A stretch of 64,000 bases of DNA from DASQMT01 sp963827335 (GCA_963827335.1 CAWHAP010000020.1:124001-188000), one strand, 5' to 3'; numbered from the stretch's first letter, positions 52,058-60,998 are shown. Made by a program: numbers and translations. The notes: a model not told the origin generated them from the letters alone.

Positions 52058-53077
52058 TCAGTCCTTCCAGTTCGTGAACCGCGCCGCCTGCTCGCGCACG
52101 TCCTCGCCGAGCACCGGATGGCGGGCCATGTCGGGCGAGTACCGGCTCGCGGGGACCGTGCGCCCCAGCCGCTCGGCCATCGCGCGGACGTGGTGCGGCG
52201 CGCCGCCGCAGCAGAGCCCGAGGTAGGTGGCGCCCAGCTCGGTCGCGGCGGCGGCGAACTCGGCCGCGTCGGAGCGCGTGCACAGGAACGGGTCGAGCCC
52301 GATCGGGAACCCGCGCGCCCCGTCCGCGCCTCTGAGCGACTGGAACGTCGGCTGCTCGGGCGTCGTCCGGTACGGGACCGGCACCGCCGCCACGTGGCAG
52401 TCGACGGCGGCCCTGACGCGCTCGAGGATCGGCAGCAGCGTCTGCGGGCCGCGCGAGCAGTTGAGCCCGACCACGTCGGCGCCCTGGTCCGCCAGCCGCC
52501 GGCACGCGTCGTCGAGCTCGTACCCGTCGATCGTCTGCTCGCTCGTCGAGGCGAACATGACGACCGACGGCAGCGCGAACTCCTGGATCACCTCGAGGGC
52601 GATCGCCGCCTCCCCCAGGTAGTCGTTCGTCTCGGCGACGATGAAGTCGGCTCCCTCCTCGGCCGCCCAGCCGACCTGCTCGCGGTACATCTCGCGCACC
52701 GTCGCGCCCGAGCGCTCGGGGTCCTGCGGGTCGTAGACCCACGTGTTGCAGATGTTGCCGGCGACGAGCGCGTCGCCCTCGGCGGCGACCTCGCGCGCCA
52801 GCCGCAGCGCGTTCCGGTTGAGCGGCTCGAGGTCCCCCTCGCGCCCGATCGACCGCAGCTTGTCGCGGTGCCCGTAGTACGTGAACGCCACCATCACGTC
52901 CGAGCCCGCGCGCAGGAACTCGCGATGGAGCTCGCGCACCGCGTCGGGGAAGTCCAGCACGACCTCCGGGACGAACGGCCCGCTCTTGACGTAGCCCCGG
53001 CGTTCGAGCTCGAACAGATATCCCTCGGCTCCCAGGACGACGTCCCCGCGCCCGAGGCGCTCGCGAATCCCGTTCAT
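52058..53077 (-). CDS. Homocysteine S-methyltransferase family protein (BHMT-like)
   Basis: 339 residues. The N-terminal LGRGDVVLGAEGYLFELERR fits the BHMT/MetH N-terminal barrel. The zinc-binding Cys are in VVGLNCSRGP (about 205) and the pair GATYLGLCCGGAPHHVRAM (about 292). The methyl donor could be betaine, S-methylmethionine or another methylated compound; the N-terminal and central regions are closer to betaine-type enzymes (VMVAFTYYGHRDKL). Its pairing with a DAO oxidoreductase suggests use of betaine followed by oxidation of the dimethylglycine or sarcosine product. A TACGAT box is 9 bases before the ATG. Confidence 0.88.
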   Translation of the reverse strand: MNGIRERLGRGDVVLGAEGYLFELERRGYVKSGPFVPEVVLDFPDAVRELHREFLRAGSDVMVAFTYYGHRDKLRSIGREGDLEPLNRNALRLAREVAAEGDALVAGNICNTWVYDPQDPERSGATVREMYREQVGWAAEEGADFIVAETNDYLGEAAIALEVIQEFALPSVVMFASTSEQTIDGYELDDACRRLADQGADVVGLNCSRGPQTLLPILERVRAAVDCHVAAVPVPYRTTPEQPTFQSLRGADGARGFPIGLDPFLCTRSDAAEFAAAATELGATYLGLCCGGAPHHVRAMAERLGRTVPASRYSPDMARHPVLGEDVREQAARFTNWKD

Positions 53078-53138
53078 GGCGCCATGATCGTACGCGCTCG
53101 GCATCTGACCACCGGCCGACGGCCCCGGGGCAGAGGGA

Positions 53139-53144
53139 TAGGCT
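53139..53144 (+). promoter_or_regulatory. -10 box TAGGCT before the SARP leader peptide
   Basis: TAGGCT lies about 29 bases before a five-codon leader ORF, giving a short leader. No clear -35 is seen. Confidence 0.4.
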
Positions 53145-53172
53145 CGCCGCACCGGCCAGCACGGAGGACACG

Positions 53173-53190
53173 ATGCCGAGCGGGGAGTGA
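53173..53190 (+). CDS. Five-residue leader peptide (MPSGE) overlapping the SARP start
   Basis: ATG-CCG-AGC-GGG-GAG-TGA, with GGAGG five bases upstream, ends in GTGA where the next gene begins with GTG. A ribosome finishing the leader is placed on the SARP start, so SARP synthesis is probably coupled to leader translation. It is very short, so it could be a by-product of the GTGA overlap; the good ribosome site argues otherwise. Confidence 0.5.
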   Translation: MPSGE

Positions 53191-56100
53191 GGCGGACGGG
53201 ACGGGTCATCCAGGCCAAGCTGGCGGTGCCCGGTCTCGCCGAGCAGCGCGTCCCGCGTCCCCGCCTCGCGCGCCGGCTCGCCGAGCTGCTCGAGCGTCAT
53301 CGCGTGGTCGTCGTGTCCGCCACGCCGGGCGCCGGCAAGACGACGGCGGTGGCCGGCGCGCTGCTCGGCCTCGGCCGGCCCGCGGCGTGGCTCACGGTGG
53401 ACCGCACCGACACGGCGCCCGGCCGCCTCGTCAGCTACCTCGAGGCCGCGCTGGCGCAGGCGGTGCCCGCGGTCGAGGGGGCCGCGACCGAGGCGCTCAG
53501 CGCGGGGATCCCGCATGCCGAGGCGGCCGGGCTGCTGGCCGAGGCGGCCGGGGACGCCGAGTTCGTGCTCGTGATCGATGAGCTGGAGCGCCTGGCCGAC
53601 GCCGGCGCGGCGTGGCAGGTGATCGAGTCGCTGCTGCGCTACGCGCCGGCGGGCATGCGCGTGGTGCTGATCAGCCGGCGCGCCGTGCCGGCGCTGGCGG
53701 GGCTCGCGCCGGCCGAGGCCGCCTCGCTGGGCGAGCTGGAGCTCGCGTTCACCACCGAGGAGGCGGCCGAGGCCCTCGCGCAGCGCGGCCTCGGCGCGAT
53801 CGACGCGCACGCGGCCGTCGACGCGACCGGCGGCTGGGTCACCGGCGTGCTGTTCGAAGCCTGGACCGTGTCGGCCGAGCTCGCCGGCGCCGGCGGCGAC
53901 GCCGATCCGCTGCACGGCTACCTCTCCGCGCACATCCTCGACGAGCTGCCCGCCGCGGCGCGCGACTTCCTCGTCACCACGTCCGTGCTCGACGAGGTGA
54001 CCGCGACGCGCGCCCACGCGCTGGGGATCGCCGACGCGGTCGGCGTCCTCGGCGCGCTGCGGTCGGAGCGCCTGCCTGTCACGTGGACGCGCCGTGGGCG
54101 CGCGTTGCGCTGCCACTCGCGCTTCCGCGAGTACCTGCTCGAGCGGCTCGAGGAGCGCGGGCCCGAGGCGATGCGGGCGCTGCGCATCGCCCACGGCCAC
54201 CTGCTCGCGCGCGAGGGACTGGAGGAGGAGGCCGTCGAGGAGCTGCTGGCGGCGGACGCGCCGGCCGAGGCGCTCCCGTACGCCGAAGCGGCCGTCGTAC
54301 CGGTCATGGAGCGGCTCGACGTCGCGCTCGCGGAGCGCTGGCTCGCGCGGCTCGCCGGCGTCGCGCCCGCGGCGTCGCCCGCGCTCGTCGCCGCCGAGCT
54401 GCTGCTCGCGATCGGCGGGGAGGACTTCCGGCGCGCGGATCTCGTCGTCGACCGCGTCACCGCCGCAGGCGAGCGCGAGCGCCTGGCGGGCTCCTCCCCG
54501 CTGGTCGCCGCCCTGATGGCCTGGTCCTGCGTGATCATGGCGCGGCCGGCGGAAGCCATGGCCCTGCTGGACATCGCGCCGGACGACCCGACCGTCGCCG
54601 CGATGCGCTACGGCCTCTCGCACGTCGTCCGCGGCCCGCCCGCGCCGCGGCCCGCGTTGACGGGCGGCCCGCTCGACGCGCTCGTGCTCGCGACCGACTA
54701 CTTCTACGGGCGGCTGAGCGAGCTGGCGGAGCACGAGGGCTCGCGCTTCGTGGACGCGGTCGCAGCCGCGCCGCGCCGCATCGCCGTGCTGCGGGCGCTC
54801 GGACGGACGCAGCGGGCGCTGGAGGTCTACGAGGCGACGCTGGCGCGCAGCGGGCCCACGCTCCAGGTCGAGGGGTACGTCGGCCCCGAGCTGCTCACCG
54901 ACGCCGGGCGCCGCGACGACGCGCTCGCCGCCCTCGCGCGGGGCCGCGCGCTGGCGCGCGCGAGCGGCTCGGCGTTCTTCGAGGCCAGCACGGAGGTGGC
55001 CGACGCGCGGTTCCGGCTCCGCCTCGAGCACGACCCGCACGGCGCCCGCGCGGTGCTCGATCGCGCCGAGCGCGACCTGGGCGGGCGCTCCGTCACGTTC
55101 ATCGCGGAGAACATCGACACCTGGTACGGGCTCGCGCTGCTGCAGCTCGGCGAGGACGGAGAGGCGCTCGTCCGGCTCCGGCGCGCCGTGGCGGACATGC
55201 TCACCGGGCAGCGCGTGCTCGAGCTGCCGACGGCGGCGGTCTACCTGGCCGAGGCGGAGTGGCGCGCGGGCGACGAGGACGCCGCCGACCGCGCCGCCGA
55301 CGTCGCGCTCGACGCCGCGCGCCGCCAGGGCTCCAACCACATGCTGCTGCAGGCGCTGGCCGACTTCCCGGCCGTCGTGTCGCGCCGCATCGACGCGGAG
55401 CCGCGCGCCAGCTCGCCGTGGCACGAGCTCGGCCGTGCCCTCATCGCCCAGGGCACGCCGGTGGCGGCGCAGATCCGCGCGGCGGTCGAGCTGCTCGAGT
55501 TCGGCCGCAGCGCGATCGTCGTCGACGGCGTCGAGCGGCGCCCGCGGATCGCCAAGACCTACGAGCTGCTGGCGTATCTCGCCGTAAGCCGCGACGCCCG
55601 CGCCGGCCGCGACGAGCTGCTCGACGCGCTGTTCGACGGCCGCACCGACGATTCCACCCGCGCCTACCTGCGCCAGGCGGTGCGGTGGCTGCGCAGCGTC
55701 CTCCCGCAGGAGGACGCCGTGATCGCCGACCGCGGCGCCGTCCAGCTGGGCGACGCCGTCGCGGTCAGCTCGGAGTCCGTGCGCTTCCAGGCGCTGCTGT
55801 CCGAGGCGGCGCGGCGACAGGGCGAGCAGCGGCTCGCCGCGACGGTCACCGCGCTGGAGCTGCACGACCGGGGCGACTACCTGCCCGACGGCCGCTCGCG
55901 CTGGGTGGAACGGCGCCGCTCGGAGCTGGACGCGCTCGCCGCCGACGCGCGCGCCGACGCCGCGGAGCTGGCCTTTGCCGCCGGACGGCTGGACGACGCC
56001 GACCGGCTGGCGCAGGCCGTCCTGCGCGTCGAGCCGTTCCGCGAGCGCGCCTGGCGCGTGACGATGCAGGTCGCCGGCGCGCTGGGCGACCACGACGGCG

Positions 56101-56198
56101 TGCTGCGCGCCTACCAGGCGTGCGAGCGCGAGCTGGCCGCGCTCGGCACGACGCCGTCGCCCGGCACGCGCGAGCTGCTGGACCGCCTGCGCCGCTGA
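53187..56198 (+). CDS. Large ATPase regulator with C-terminal SARP domain
   Basis: 1003 residues. N-terminal MalT-like AAA ATPase: Walker A VVSATPGAGKTTAVAG at about 42-56, Asp-rich Walker B EFVLVIDELERLAD at about 128-141. A TPR-like helical middle spans about 360-740. At the C-terminus (about 765-1003) a winged helix (SAIVVDGVERRPRIAKTYEL, AYLAVSRDARAGRDELLDAL) and a bacterial transcriptional activator (BTAD) region (LAATVTALELHDRGDYLPDG, LAQAVLRVEPFRERAWRVTM) form a SARP output. This is the reverse of the usual SARP layout, where the SARP domain is N-terminal. Confidence 0.88.
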   Translation: MRRTGRVIQAKLAVPGLAEQRVPRPRLARRLAELLERHRVVVVSATPGAGKTTAVAGALLGLGRPAAWLTVDRTDTAPGRLVSYLEAALAQAVPAVEGAATEALSAGIPHAEAAGLLAEAAGDAEFVLVIDELERLADAGAAWQVIESLLRYAPAGMRVVLISRRAVPALAGLAPAEAASLGELELAFTTEEAAEALAQRGLGAIDAHAAVDATGGWVTGVLFEAWTVSAELAGAGGDADPLHGYLSAHILDELPAAARDFLVTTSVLDEVTATRAHALGIADAVGVLGALRSERLPVTWTRRGRALRCHSRFREYLLERLEERGPEAMRALRIAHGHLLAREGLEEEAVEELLAADAPAEALPYAEAAVVPVMERLDVALAERWLARLAGVAPAASPALVAAELLLAIGGEDFRRADLVVDRVTAAGERERLAGSSPLVAALMAWSCVIMARPAEAMALLDIAPDDPTVAAMRYGLSHVVRGPPAPRPALTGGPLDALVLATDYFYGRLSELAEHEGSRFVDAVAAAPRRIAVLRALGRTQRALEVYEATLARSGPTLQVEGYVGPELLTDAGRRDDALAALARGRALARASGSAFFEASTEVADARFRLRLEHDPHGARAVLDRAERDLGGRSVTFIAENIDTWYGLALLQLGEDGEALVRLRRAVADMLTGQRVLELPTAAVYLAEAEWRAGDEDAADRAADVALDAARRQGSNHMLLQALADFPAVVSRRIDAEPRASSPWHELGRALIAQGTPVAAQIRAAVELLEFGRSAIVVDGVERRPRIAKTYELLAYLAVSRDARAGRDELLDALFDGRTDDSTRAYLRQAVRWLRSVLPQEDAVIADRGAVQLGDAVAVSSESVRFQALLSEAARRQGEQRLAATVTALELHDRGDYLPDGRSRWVERRRSELDALAADARADAAELAFAAGRLDDADRLAQAVLRVEPFRERAWRVTMQVAGALGDHDGVLRAYQACERELAALGTTPSPGTRELLDRLRR

Positions 56199-56381
56199 AC
56201 GCGCGAGCGCCGAGCCGACCGGTTTCGGCTCGGTTCACGCGCGCCGCCGATAGTGCGTGCCGGGAGCCGAGTGACGTGGACGCCCTCCAATTCATCGAGC
56301 CCCCGTCCAGGGGGAAGCGGCCGGCCGGTGTACCCGCCACGCCGGCCGGCCGCCGATCCTTGCGACGCGAGGCGGTGCGCG

Positions 56382-56843
56382 ATGCCGCATAGGCCGCCGG
56401 CCGCCGACGGCCGGCGCGTCGTCCGCCTGCTGCTGGCCGGCGGCGGGCCGCTGCGCGCGCGCGTGCGCGCCATGCTCGCGCCGGACGCCGGGATCGTGAT
56501 CGTCGGCGAGGCCGGGACCGACGACGAGACGCTCGTCATCGCACACGAGGCGCGGCCGCACGTCGTGCTGATCGACTGCGACGACGGCTTCCACGTGCTC
56601 GCGACCGCGAAGCGGCTGTTCGCCGAGCCCGAGCTCGACGGCATCGAGGTGCTCCTGCTCGGGGCGTTCGAGCGCGACGAGCAGGTCCTCGCCGCGTGGC
56701 GCAGCGGGATCGGCGGGCTCGTGCAGCGCGACGTCGCGGCCGACGACCTGGCACGCGCGGTGCGGATGTCGGCCAGCGGCGCGGCCTTCGTCGTGCCGCC
56801 GAACAAGCGCCATCGCCGCCCCCCGGGCGACGCCCGGACATGA
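56382..56843 (+). CDS. Degenerate receiver-domain protein
   Basis: 153 residues, a NarL-like receiver without output domain. The phospho-acceptor region HVVLIDCDDGF (D65) is retained. The acidic pair at the start of the domain is Gly-Gly (LLLAGGGPLR), the Thr is Gly (VLLLGAFERD), and the Lys is Arg (GGLVQRDV). This is therefore probably a pseudo-receiver working by protein contact rather than phosphorylation. A start further upstream would lack a ribosome site. It follows the SARP gene by 183 bases on the same strand. Confidence 0.75.
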   Translation: MPHRPPAADGRRVVRLLLAGGGPLRARVRAMLAPDAGIVIVGEAGTDDETLVIAHEARPHVVLIDCDDGFHVLATAKRLFAEPELDGIEVLLLGAFERDEQVLAAWRSGIGGLVQRDVAADDLARAVRMSASGAAFVVPPNKRHRRPPGDART

Positions 56844-56862
56844 GGTGCTGTGGAGCCCGCTG

Positions 56863-58230
56863 TCAGCGCGGTTGCGCGAGGGTCGCGGCGAGTGCGTCGC
56901 GGGCGCCGATGCCGGCGACCTGCCCGGTGAGCTCGCGGTCGAGCAGCTCGCTGAGCCGGCTGACGACGAACGGCATCACGGCGACACGCTCGGGGTCGCC
57001 GGTCGCCTGACTGCGGCCGGCGGGCATGCGGATCGCGTTCCACCAGAGGTGATCGGCCGCGGTGGCGCGGGGGTCGGTGACGGCGTCGTGCGCTGCGAGG
57101 GCGCCGCGATACTCGCCCGGGCGCATGGTGACGACCACGGGGCGGTCGTCGGCGTACGGGAACAGCCGGAACAGGTCGAGCTCGGTGACGGGGCCTGCGG
57201 GCAGGCTCGAGATCGCCCCGTCGAGCGGCGCCTGCGTGTTGTGCTGCCCGCCGGGGACGAGGGCGGCGTCGGCACCCGTCGCCGTCCGCAGGGCGGAGGC
57301 GACCAGATCGGGGAGGTAGCGCGCGGCGCCCGTCCTGCCGAGCCACGCATCGCGTGCTTCGCCCACGACCCGGCCGGCGGCCGCGTCGACGGCGGCGACG
57401 GCGGGATTCGGGCGCTCGGGCCGTCGTGGCGGCACGCGACCGCATCCGCGGACGATCGGCTCGGCAGGCGCAGCCGGCAGGTCGACGACGAGCACGGAGG
57501 ACTCGAACGCGTACGCATGACCCGCCGGTGTCCCGCTGATGCGGCCGCTCCACGCGCCGAGCATGTGCCCGCCGAGGAGCAGGTCGACGTGGCCGGCGAG
57601 CGGCTCGGCGAAGCGTGCCCAGCGCTCCGGCCGCGCGGCCGTCGCCCCCTGCGCCTGCGGCCACCAGGCGGCCCCCTCGTGCTGCAGCGCGACCACCCAG
57701 CGCGCGCCGTCGGCACGGAGCTGCCGGGCGAGCACGGGCACCCGGTCGGCCCAGTCGTCGGCCGGCGCCGGCGCATCGGTGAACCGGTGGATGTGCGGAC
57801 TGGTGAGGCCGATCACGCCCACCGGCCCGGCGCCGGAGTCCAGCAGCGCGGTCGCGGGCAGCCCGACGTCGACGTTCGCGCACAGGATCGGGAAGGGGAT
57901 CGTGGAGGCCGCGTGCAGCAGCGCCTCCACGCCGTCGTCGAGGTCGTGGTTGCCGGCTGCCGCGGCCGCGATCGGCAGCGCCGCGATCTCCGGCCATGGC
58001 CGTCTCCCGAGCAGGGGCGTGACCGGTCCGAACGCGAAGTCGCCCGCGTCGAGCCAGAGCGTCGGCTGCTGCGCGCGCTCGCGCTCCAGCAGCCCGGCGA
58101 TCCCCGCACACGTGCCGCTCGCGCCGAAGCTGGTCCGCACCGGCGCGAACGTCGCGCCCAGGTCGTTCGTCGCGAGGATGCGGAGTGCCGTGCCCGGACG
58201 GCTGGGCGGAAGCGCTTCGACGGGATCCAT
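56863..58230 (-). CDS. 5'-nucleotidase/UshA-like metallophosphatase with altered metal motifs
   Basis: 455 residues. Metallophosphatase domain about 20-265: LRILATNDLGATFAP (usual Asp-x-His-Gly lacks the His), WLDAGDFAFGP, AGNHDLDDGVEALL (intact Asn-His), and LLGGHMLGAW (the usual final His-x-His reads HML). The C-terminal 5'-nucleotidase domain is about 275-450 (ELDLFRLFPYADDRPVVVTM). No signal peptide. Two metal-ligand His are missing, so activity may use a different metal set or be lost. It follows the hydrolase gene by 35 bases, possibly one operon. Confidence 0.8.
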   Translation of the reverse strand: MDPVEALPPSRPGTALRILATNDLGATFAPVRTSFGASGTCAGIAGLLERERAQQPTLWLDAGDFAFGPVTPLLGRRPWPEIAALPIAAAAAGNHDLDDGVEALLHAASTIPFPILCANVDVGLPATALLDSGAGPVGVIGLTSPHIHRFTDAPAPADDWADRVPVLARQLRADGARWVVALQHEGAAWWPQAQGATAARPERWARFAEPLAGHVDLLLGGHMLGAWSGRISGTPAGHAYAFESSVLVVDLPAAPAEPIVRGCGRVPPRRPERPNPAVAAVDAAAGRVVGEARDAWLGRTGAARYLPDLVASALRTATGADAALVPGGQHNTQAPLDGAISSLPAGPVTELDLFRLFPYADDRPVVVTMRPGEYRGALAAHDAVTDPRATAADHLWWNAIRMPAGRSQATGDPERVAVMPFVVSRLSELLDRELTGQVAGIGARDALAATLAQPR

Positions 58231-58265
58231 GCCTACCGCGACCCCATCCCCCGCGCCGTCGCGCT

Positions 58266-59585
58266 TCAGTCGCGACCGGCCCCCGGGAGATGCTCGTCGA
58301 AGAACGCGACGACGCGCTGCTCGTAGGCCTCCGGGTACTGGCGCAGCGCGGCCGTGTGCGCAGCGTCCGGCAGGTACCAGAGCTCGGAGCGATCGCCGCC
58401 GGCGCGGTCGTAGAGCTCGCCCCAGCGGCGCTCCGGCTCCCCGGCGGAGATGATCAGGTGCGGCGCATGGCTCTCGGCGATCCGGTCGGCGAGCGACACG
58501 TCGGGTCCCGAGCGGCCCTGGATCACCTCGATCGACTTGAACAGGACCCACATCGGTGCGCGGTTGAGCGGGTTGTCCGTGTAGGCCTGGATGTCCTCGT
58601 ATCCGATCGCGGCGGCGCCGTCGGCCACCACGGCGTTCAGGTCGTCGCGGCTGCCGGCGACGTCGATCGCGATGTCCGCGCCGGTGGACAGCCCGAGCGC
58701 GCCGACGCGCCCCGGCTCGACGTCGTCGCGCCGGGCGAGGAAGTCGAGCGCCGCGGCGGCGTCCTGCTCGAGCCCCCAGCCGTAGGAGTTCACCGTGCCC
58801 TCGCTGTTGCCGCTGCCGCGCGCGTCGTACACGAGCACGCCGTAGCCGTGGCGCTCGAGCATGCGGGCGTGCTTGAGCCCGCCCATGCGGTTGCCGCCCC
58901 CGCCCGAGAGCACGAGGACCGACGCGCCGTTCTGCGACGGCCGGTACCAGCCCTCGAGCTCGACGCCGTCGGCCGCCGTGAAGGCGACGGTCTCGTAGGC
59001 GGCGTTCGGCGGGCTGCCGAGCGGCTTGCGCAGCGAGTGGATGTCCACGATGCCCATGCCGGCCGGTACGAAGAAGAAGGCCAGGGCGAGCAGCGCCGCG
59101 GGCACCATGAGGACGCGGACCGCCCAGCGCCGCGCGGGGCCGGCGGCCCCTTCGCCGCGGTGGCGGAACGGGATCCAGGCGGCGAGCGCGACGAGGGCGA
59201 CGCCGGCGGCCGCCGCGACCGCACCGGTCAGGTCGTTGGCCGTCGTGCCCTCCGTGAGCATGTGATGGACGTGACGGCCGCCGTTGACGAGGGCGAGCGC
59301 GCCGAACGTGAAGGCGGTCGCGGCGCGGAGGCCGGGTCGCAGCGACGGGAACGTGGCGGCGGCGGCCACCGTGGCGACGAGCGCGATCGCGGCGGCGAGC
59401 GCGTGCTGGGTGAGCGGGACGCCCGGTCCCGGGAGCAGGAAGGCGTCGTCGAACGCGTGGGCCAGCGCGAGCACCGCGGCCAAGCGGAACACGAGGGCCT
59501 CGGTCGTGCGAGCGCGGACGGCCGTCCAGCTGCGGGTGAGCGGCGATGCGACGCGCGCCGGCGTCGCCACGGCGAGGTCGGTCAT
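58266..59585 (-). CDS. Membrane-anchored alpha/beta hydrolase
   Basis: 439 residues. The N-terminal half holds about five transmembrane segments (about 25-180, AATAFTFGALALVNGGRHVH, VLMVPAALLALAFFFVPAGM). The hydrolase domain from about 215 has VLSGGGGNRMGGLKHARMLE (oxyanion region), nucleophile GALGLSTGADI (about 305), and LYLPDAAHTAAL with His (about 420). It shares an architecture with actinobacterial membrane-linked esterases of unknown substrate. GGAGAGAG precedes the ATG. Confidence 0.88.
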   Translation of the reverse strand: MTDLAVATPARVASPLTRSWTAVRARTTEALVFRLAAVLALAHAFDDAFLLPGPGVPLTQHALAAAIALVATVAAAATFPSLRPGLRAATAFTFGALALVNGGRHVHHMLTEGTTANDLTGAVAAAAGVALVALAAWIPFRHRGEGAAGPARRWAVRVLMVPAALLALAFFFVPAGMGIVDIHSLRKPLGSPPNAAYETVAFTAADGVELEGWYRPSQNGASVLVLSGGGGNRMGGLKHARMLERHGYGVLVYDARGSGNSEGTVNSYGWGLEQDAAAALDFLARRDDVEPGRVGALGLSTGADIAIDVAGSRDDLNAVVADGAAAIGYEDIQAYTDNPLNRAPMWVLFKSIEVIQGRSGPDVSLADRIAESHAPHLIISAGEPERRWGELYDRAGGDRSELWYLPDAAHTAALRQYPEAYEQRVVAFFDEHLPGAGRD

Positions 59586-59785
59586 CGTTCTCTCTCCGTC
59601 GGGGGCACGACCCGAAGCGTGCCCAGCGCCGGCGCACCCGGCCAGGGAGGAGCCAGGCGTCGCCTATGCGTCTGCACGCCCAGCCGTGCGGTGCGGCTGC
59701 CCACACCGCGCGCAGGCGTGCGCCCGGCGCTCAGGTGACGGACGCCGACGATTGAACACAGGACGATCCGAGTACGCGGGGAGCT

Positions 59786-60625
59786 GTGTCCAGGCCCCTG
59801 CTCGCCGTCTTCGTCGCGGTCGCCGCGCTGTGGGGCGTGCCGTACGCGCTGATCGCGGTCGCGCTCGACCACGGCGCCGAGCCGCTCCTGATCGCCTGGG
59901 CGCGCGTCGCCATCGGCGCGGCGATCCTGCTCGCGGCGGCGGGCGCCCGCGGCGAGCTCCGGGGCCTGCGCCCGCACGCCGGCGTCCTCGCCGTGGTCGC
60001 CGTCTGCGACATCGCCGCCCCGTTCGCGGCGCTCTCCTACGGCGAGCAGCACGTCTCCTCCGCGCTGGCCGGCATCCTCGTCGGCTCGACGCCGCTCTTC
60101 GTCGGCGCTCTGGCCGCCGCGTTCGATCCCGCCGAGCGGCCGGACCGGCGCGGCTGGCTCGGGCTCGCGATCGGCTTCGCCGGCGTCGTGGCGCTGTTCG
60201 GCCTCGGCGTCGGCGGCGCGGCATGGGCCGCCGGGCTCGTGTTGCTGGCCGCGCTCGGGTATGCGATCGCGACGCTGCTGATCCGCGCGCGCCTGCACGA
60301 CGTGCCGACCCTCGCGGTCAGCGCCGCGGCGCTGGCGCTCGCCTCCCTGCTCCTCGCTCCCGGCGCCGCGCTCAGCCTGCCCACCGAGGCGGACGGCTCC
60401 GCCTGGGCGGCGATCGCCGCCCTCGGGGTCGGATGCACCGCCGCCGCGTTCGCGCTCTACTACCTGCTCATCGCGCAGGCCGGCGCGACCACCGCCGCGC
60501 TCACCACCTACCTCGCCCCCGTGTTCTCGGTCGCGGTGGGTGCGCTCGCGCTCGGCGAGGCGATCGGGGCCAGCGCCGTCCTGGGACTCGCGCTCATCCT
60601 GGTCGGCTCCCGGCTCGCACGCTGA
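59786..60625 (+). CDS. EamA/DMT-family exporter
   Basis: 279 residues in two EamA repeats of five helices each (first about 1-135, second about 145-279). Typical pieces are LLAVFVAVAALWGVPYALIA, ISAALAGILVGSTPLFVGAL-type segment (SSALAGILVGSTPLFVGALA), and AGATTAALTTYLAPVFSVAV followed by LGEAIGASAVLGLALILVGS. Such proteins export amino acids or other metabolites. Start is a GTG with GGGGAG close upstream. A 9-bp hairpin follows the stop. Confidence 0.9.
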   Translation: MSRPLLAVFVAVAALWGVPYALIAVALDHGAEPLLIAWARVAIGAAILLAAAGARGELRGLRPHAGVLAVVAVCDIAAPFAALSYGEQHVSSALAGILVGSTPLFVGALAAAFDPAERPDRRGWLGLAIGFAGVVALFGLGVGGAAWAAGLVLLAALGYAIATLLIRARLHDVPTLAVSAAALALASLLLAPGAALSLPTEADGSAWAAIAALGVGCTAAAFALYYLLIAQAGATTAALTTYLAPVFSVAVGALALGEAIGASAVLGLALILVGSRLAR

Positions 60626-60645
60626 GCCGGGAGCAGCGTTCGCCG

Positions 60646-60670
60646 CGGGCGTCCGAGCTCAGGACGCCCG
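60646..60670. terminator. Bidirectional terminator hairpin
   Basis: CGGGCGTCC (60646-60654) pairs with GGACGCCCG (60662-60670) around a 7-base loop. It lies between the convergent genes ending at 60625 (+) and 60659 (-) and includes the stop of the latter. Confidence 0.65.
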
Positions 60671-60964
60671 TGCGCGGCGCTTCTGGCCGACGGCTCGGAC
60701 CAGCTGCGCCTTACCCATCTTCGAGCGGCCGTCGATCCCGAGTCGCGCCGCCTCCCGGCGCAGCTCCGTCACCGTCATGGCCCCGGCGCCGGTGCCGGTG
60801 CCCTTCGACGCGCCGCGCTTGCGAGCCGCCGCCTTGGCGCCCTCGCGCCCCAGCGCCGAGCGCGTCTCCTGGGAGAGGTTCGAGATCGTGCGCTGCTTGC
60901 GCGCACCGGTCTGCGCCTTCTTGACGTTCTTGCGTGCGGTCTCACGCTGCTTCTGCGTCGCCAT
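60659..60964 (-). CDS. Small basic protein with Rho-N-like SAP motif
   Basis: 101 residues. The N-terminal half resembles the frequent MATQKQRETARKNVKKAQTG family (basic, with SNLSQETRSALGREGAKAAA). The C-terminal 40 residues are a SAP/Rho N-terminal-like helical motif (MTVTELRREAARLGIDGRSK followed by MGKAQLVRAVGQ). It is probably a nucleic-acid-binding protein. The function is unknown; related proteins are often labelled plasmid stabilisation or Rho-like. Confidence 0.82.
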   Translation of the reverse strand: MATQKQRETARKNVKKAQTGARKQRTISNLSQETRSALGREGAKAAARKRGASKGTGTGAGAMTVTELRREAARLGIDGRSKMGKAQLVRAVGQKRRARAS

Positions 60965-60998
60965 CGCGGCCTCGCCTTCTGTCGCGTACACCGATGGA

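Noticed and set aside
56863..59706. Apparent 947-residue protein including the nucleotidase
   Set aside because: The N-terminal part is a shifted reading of the hydrolase gene at 58266-59585. The nucleotidase begins at 58230.
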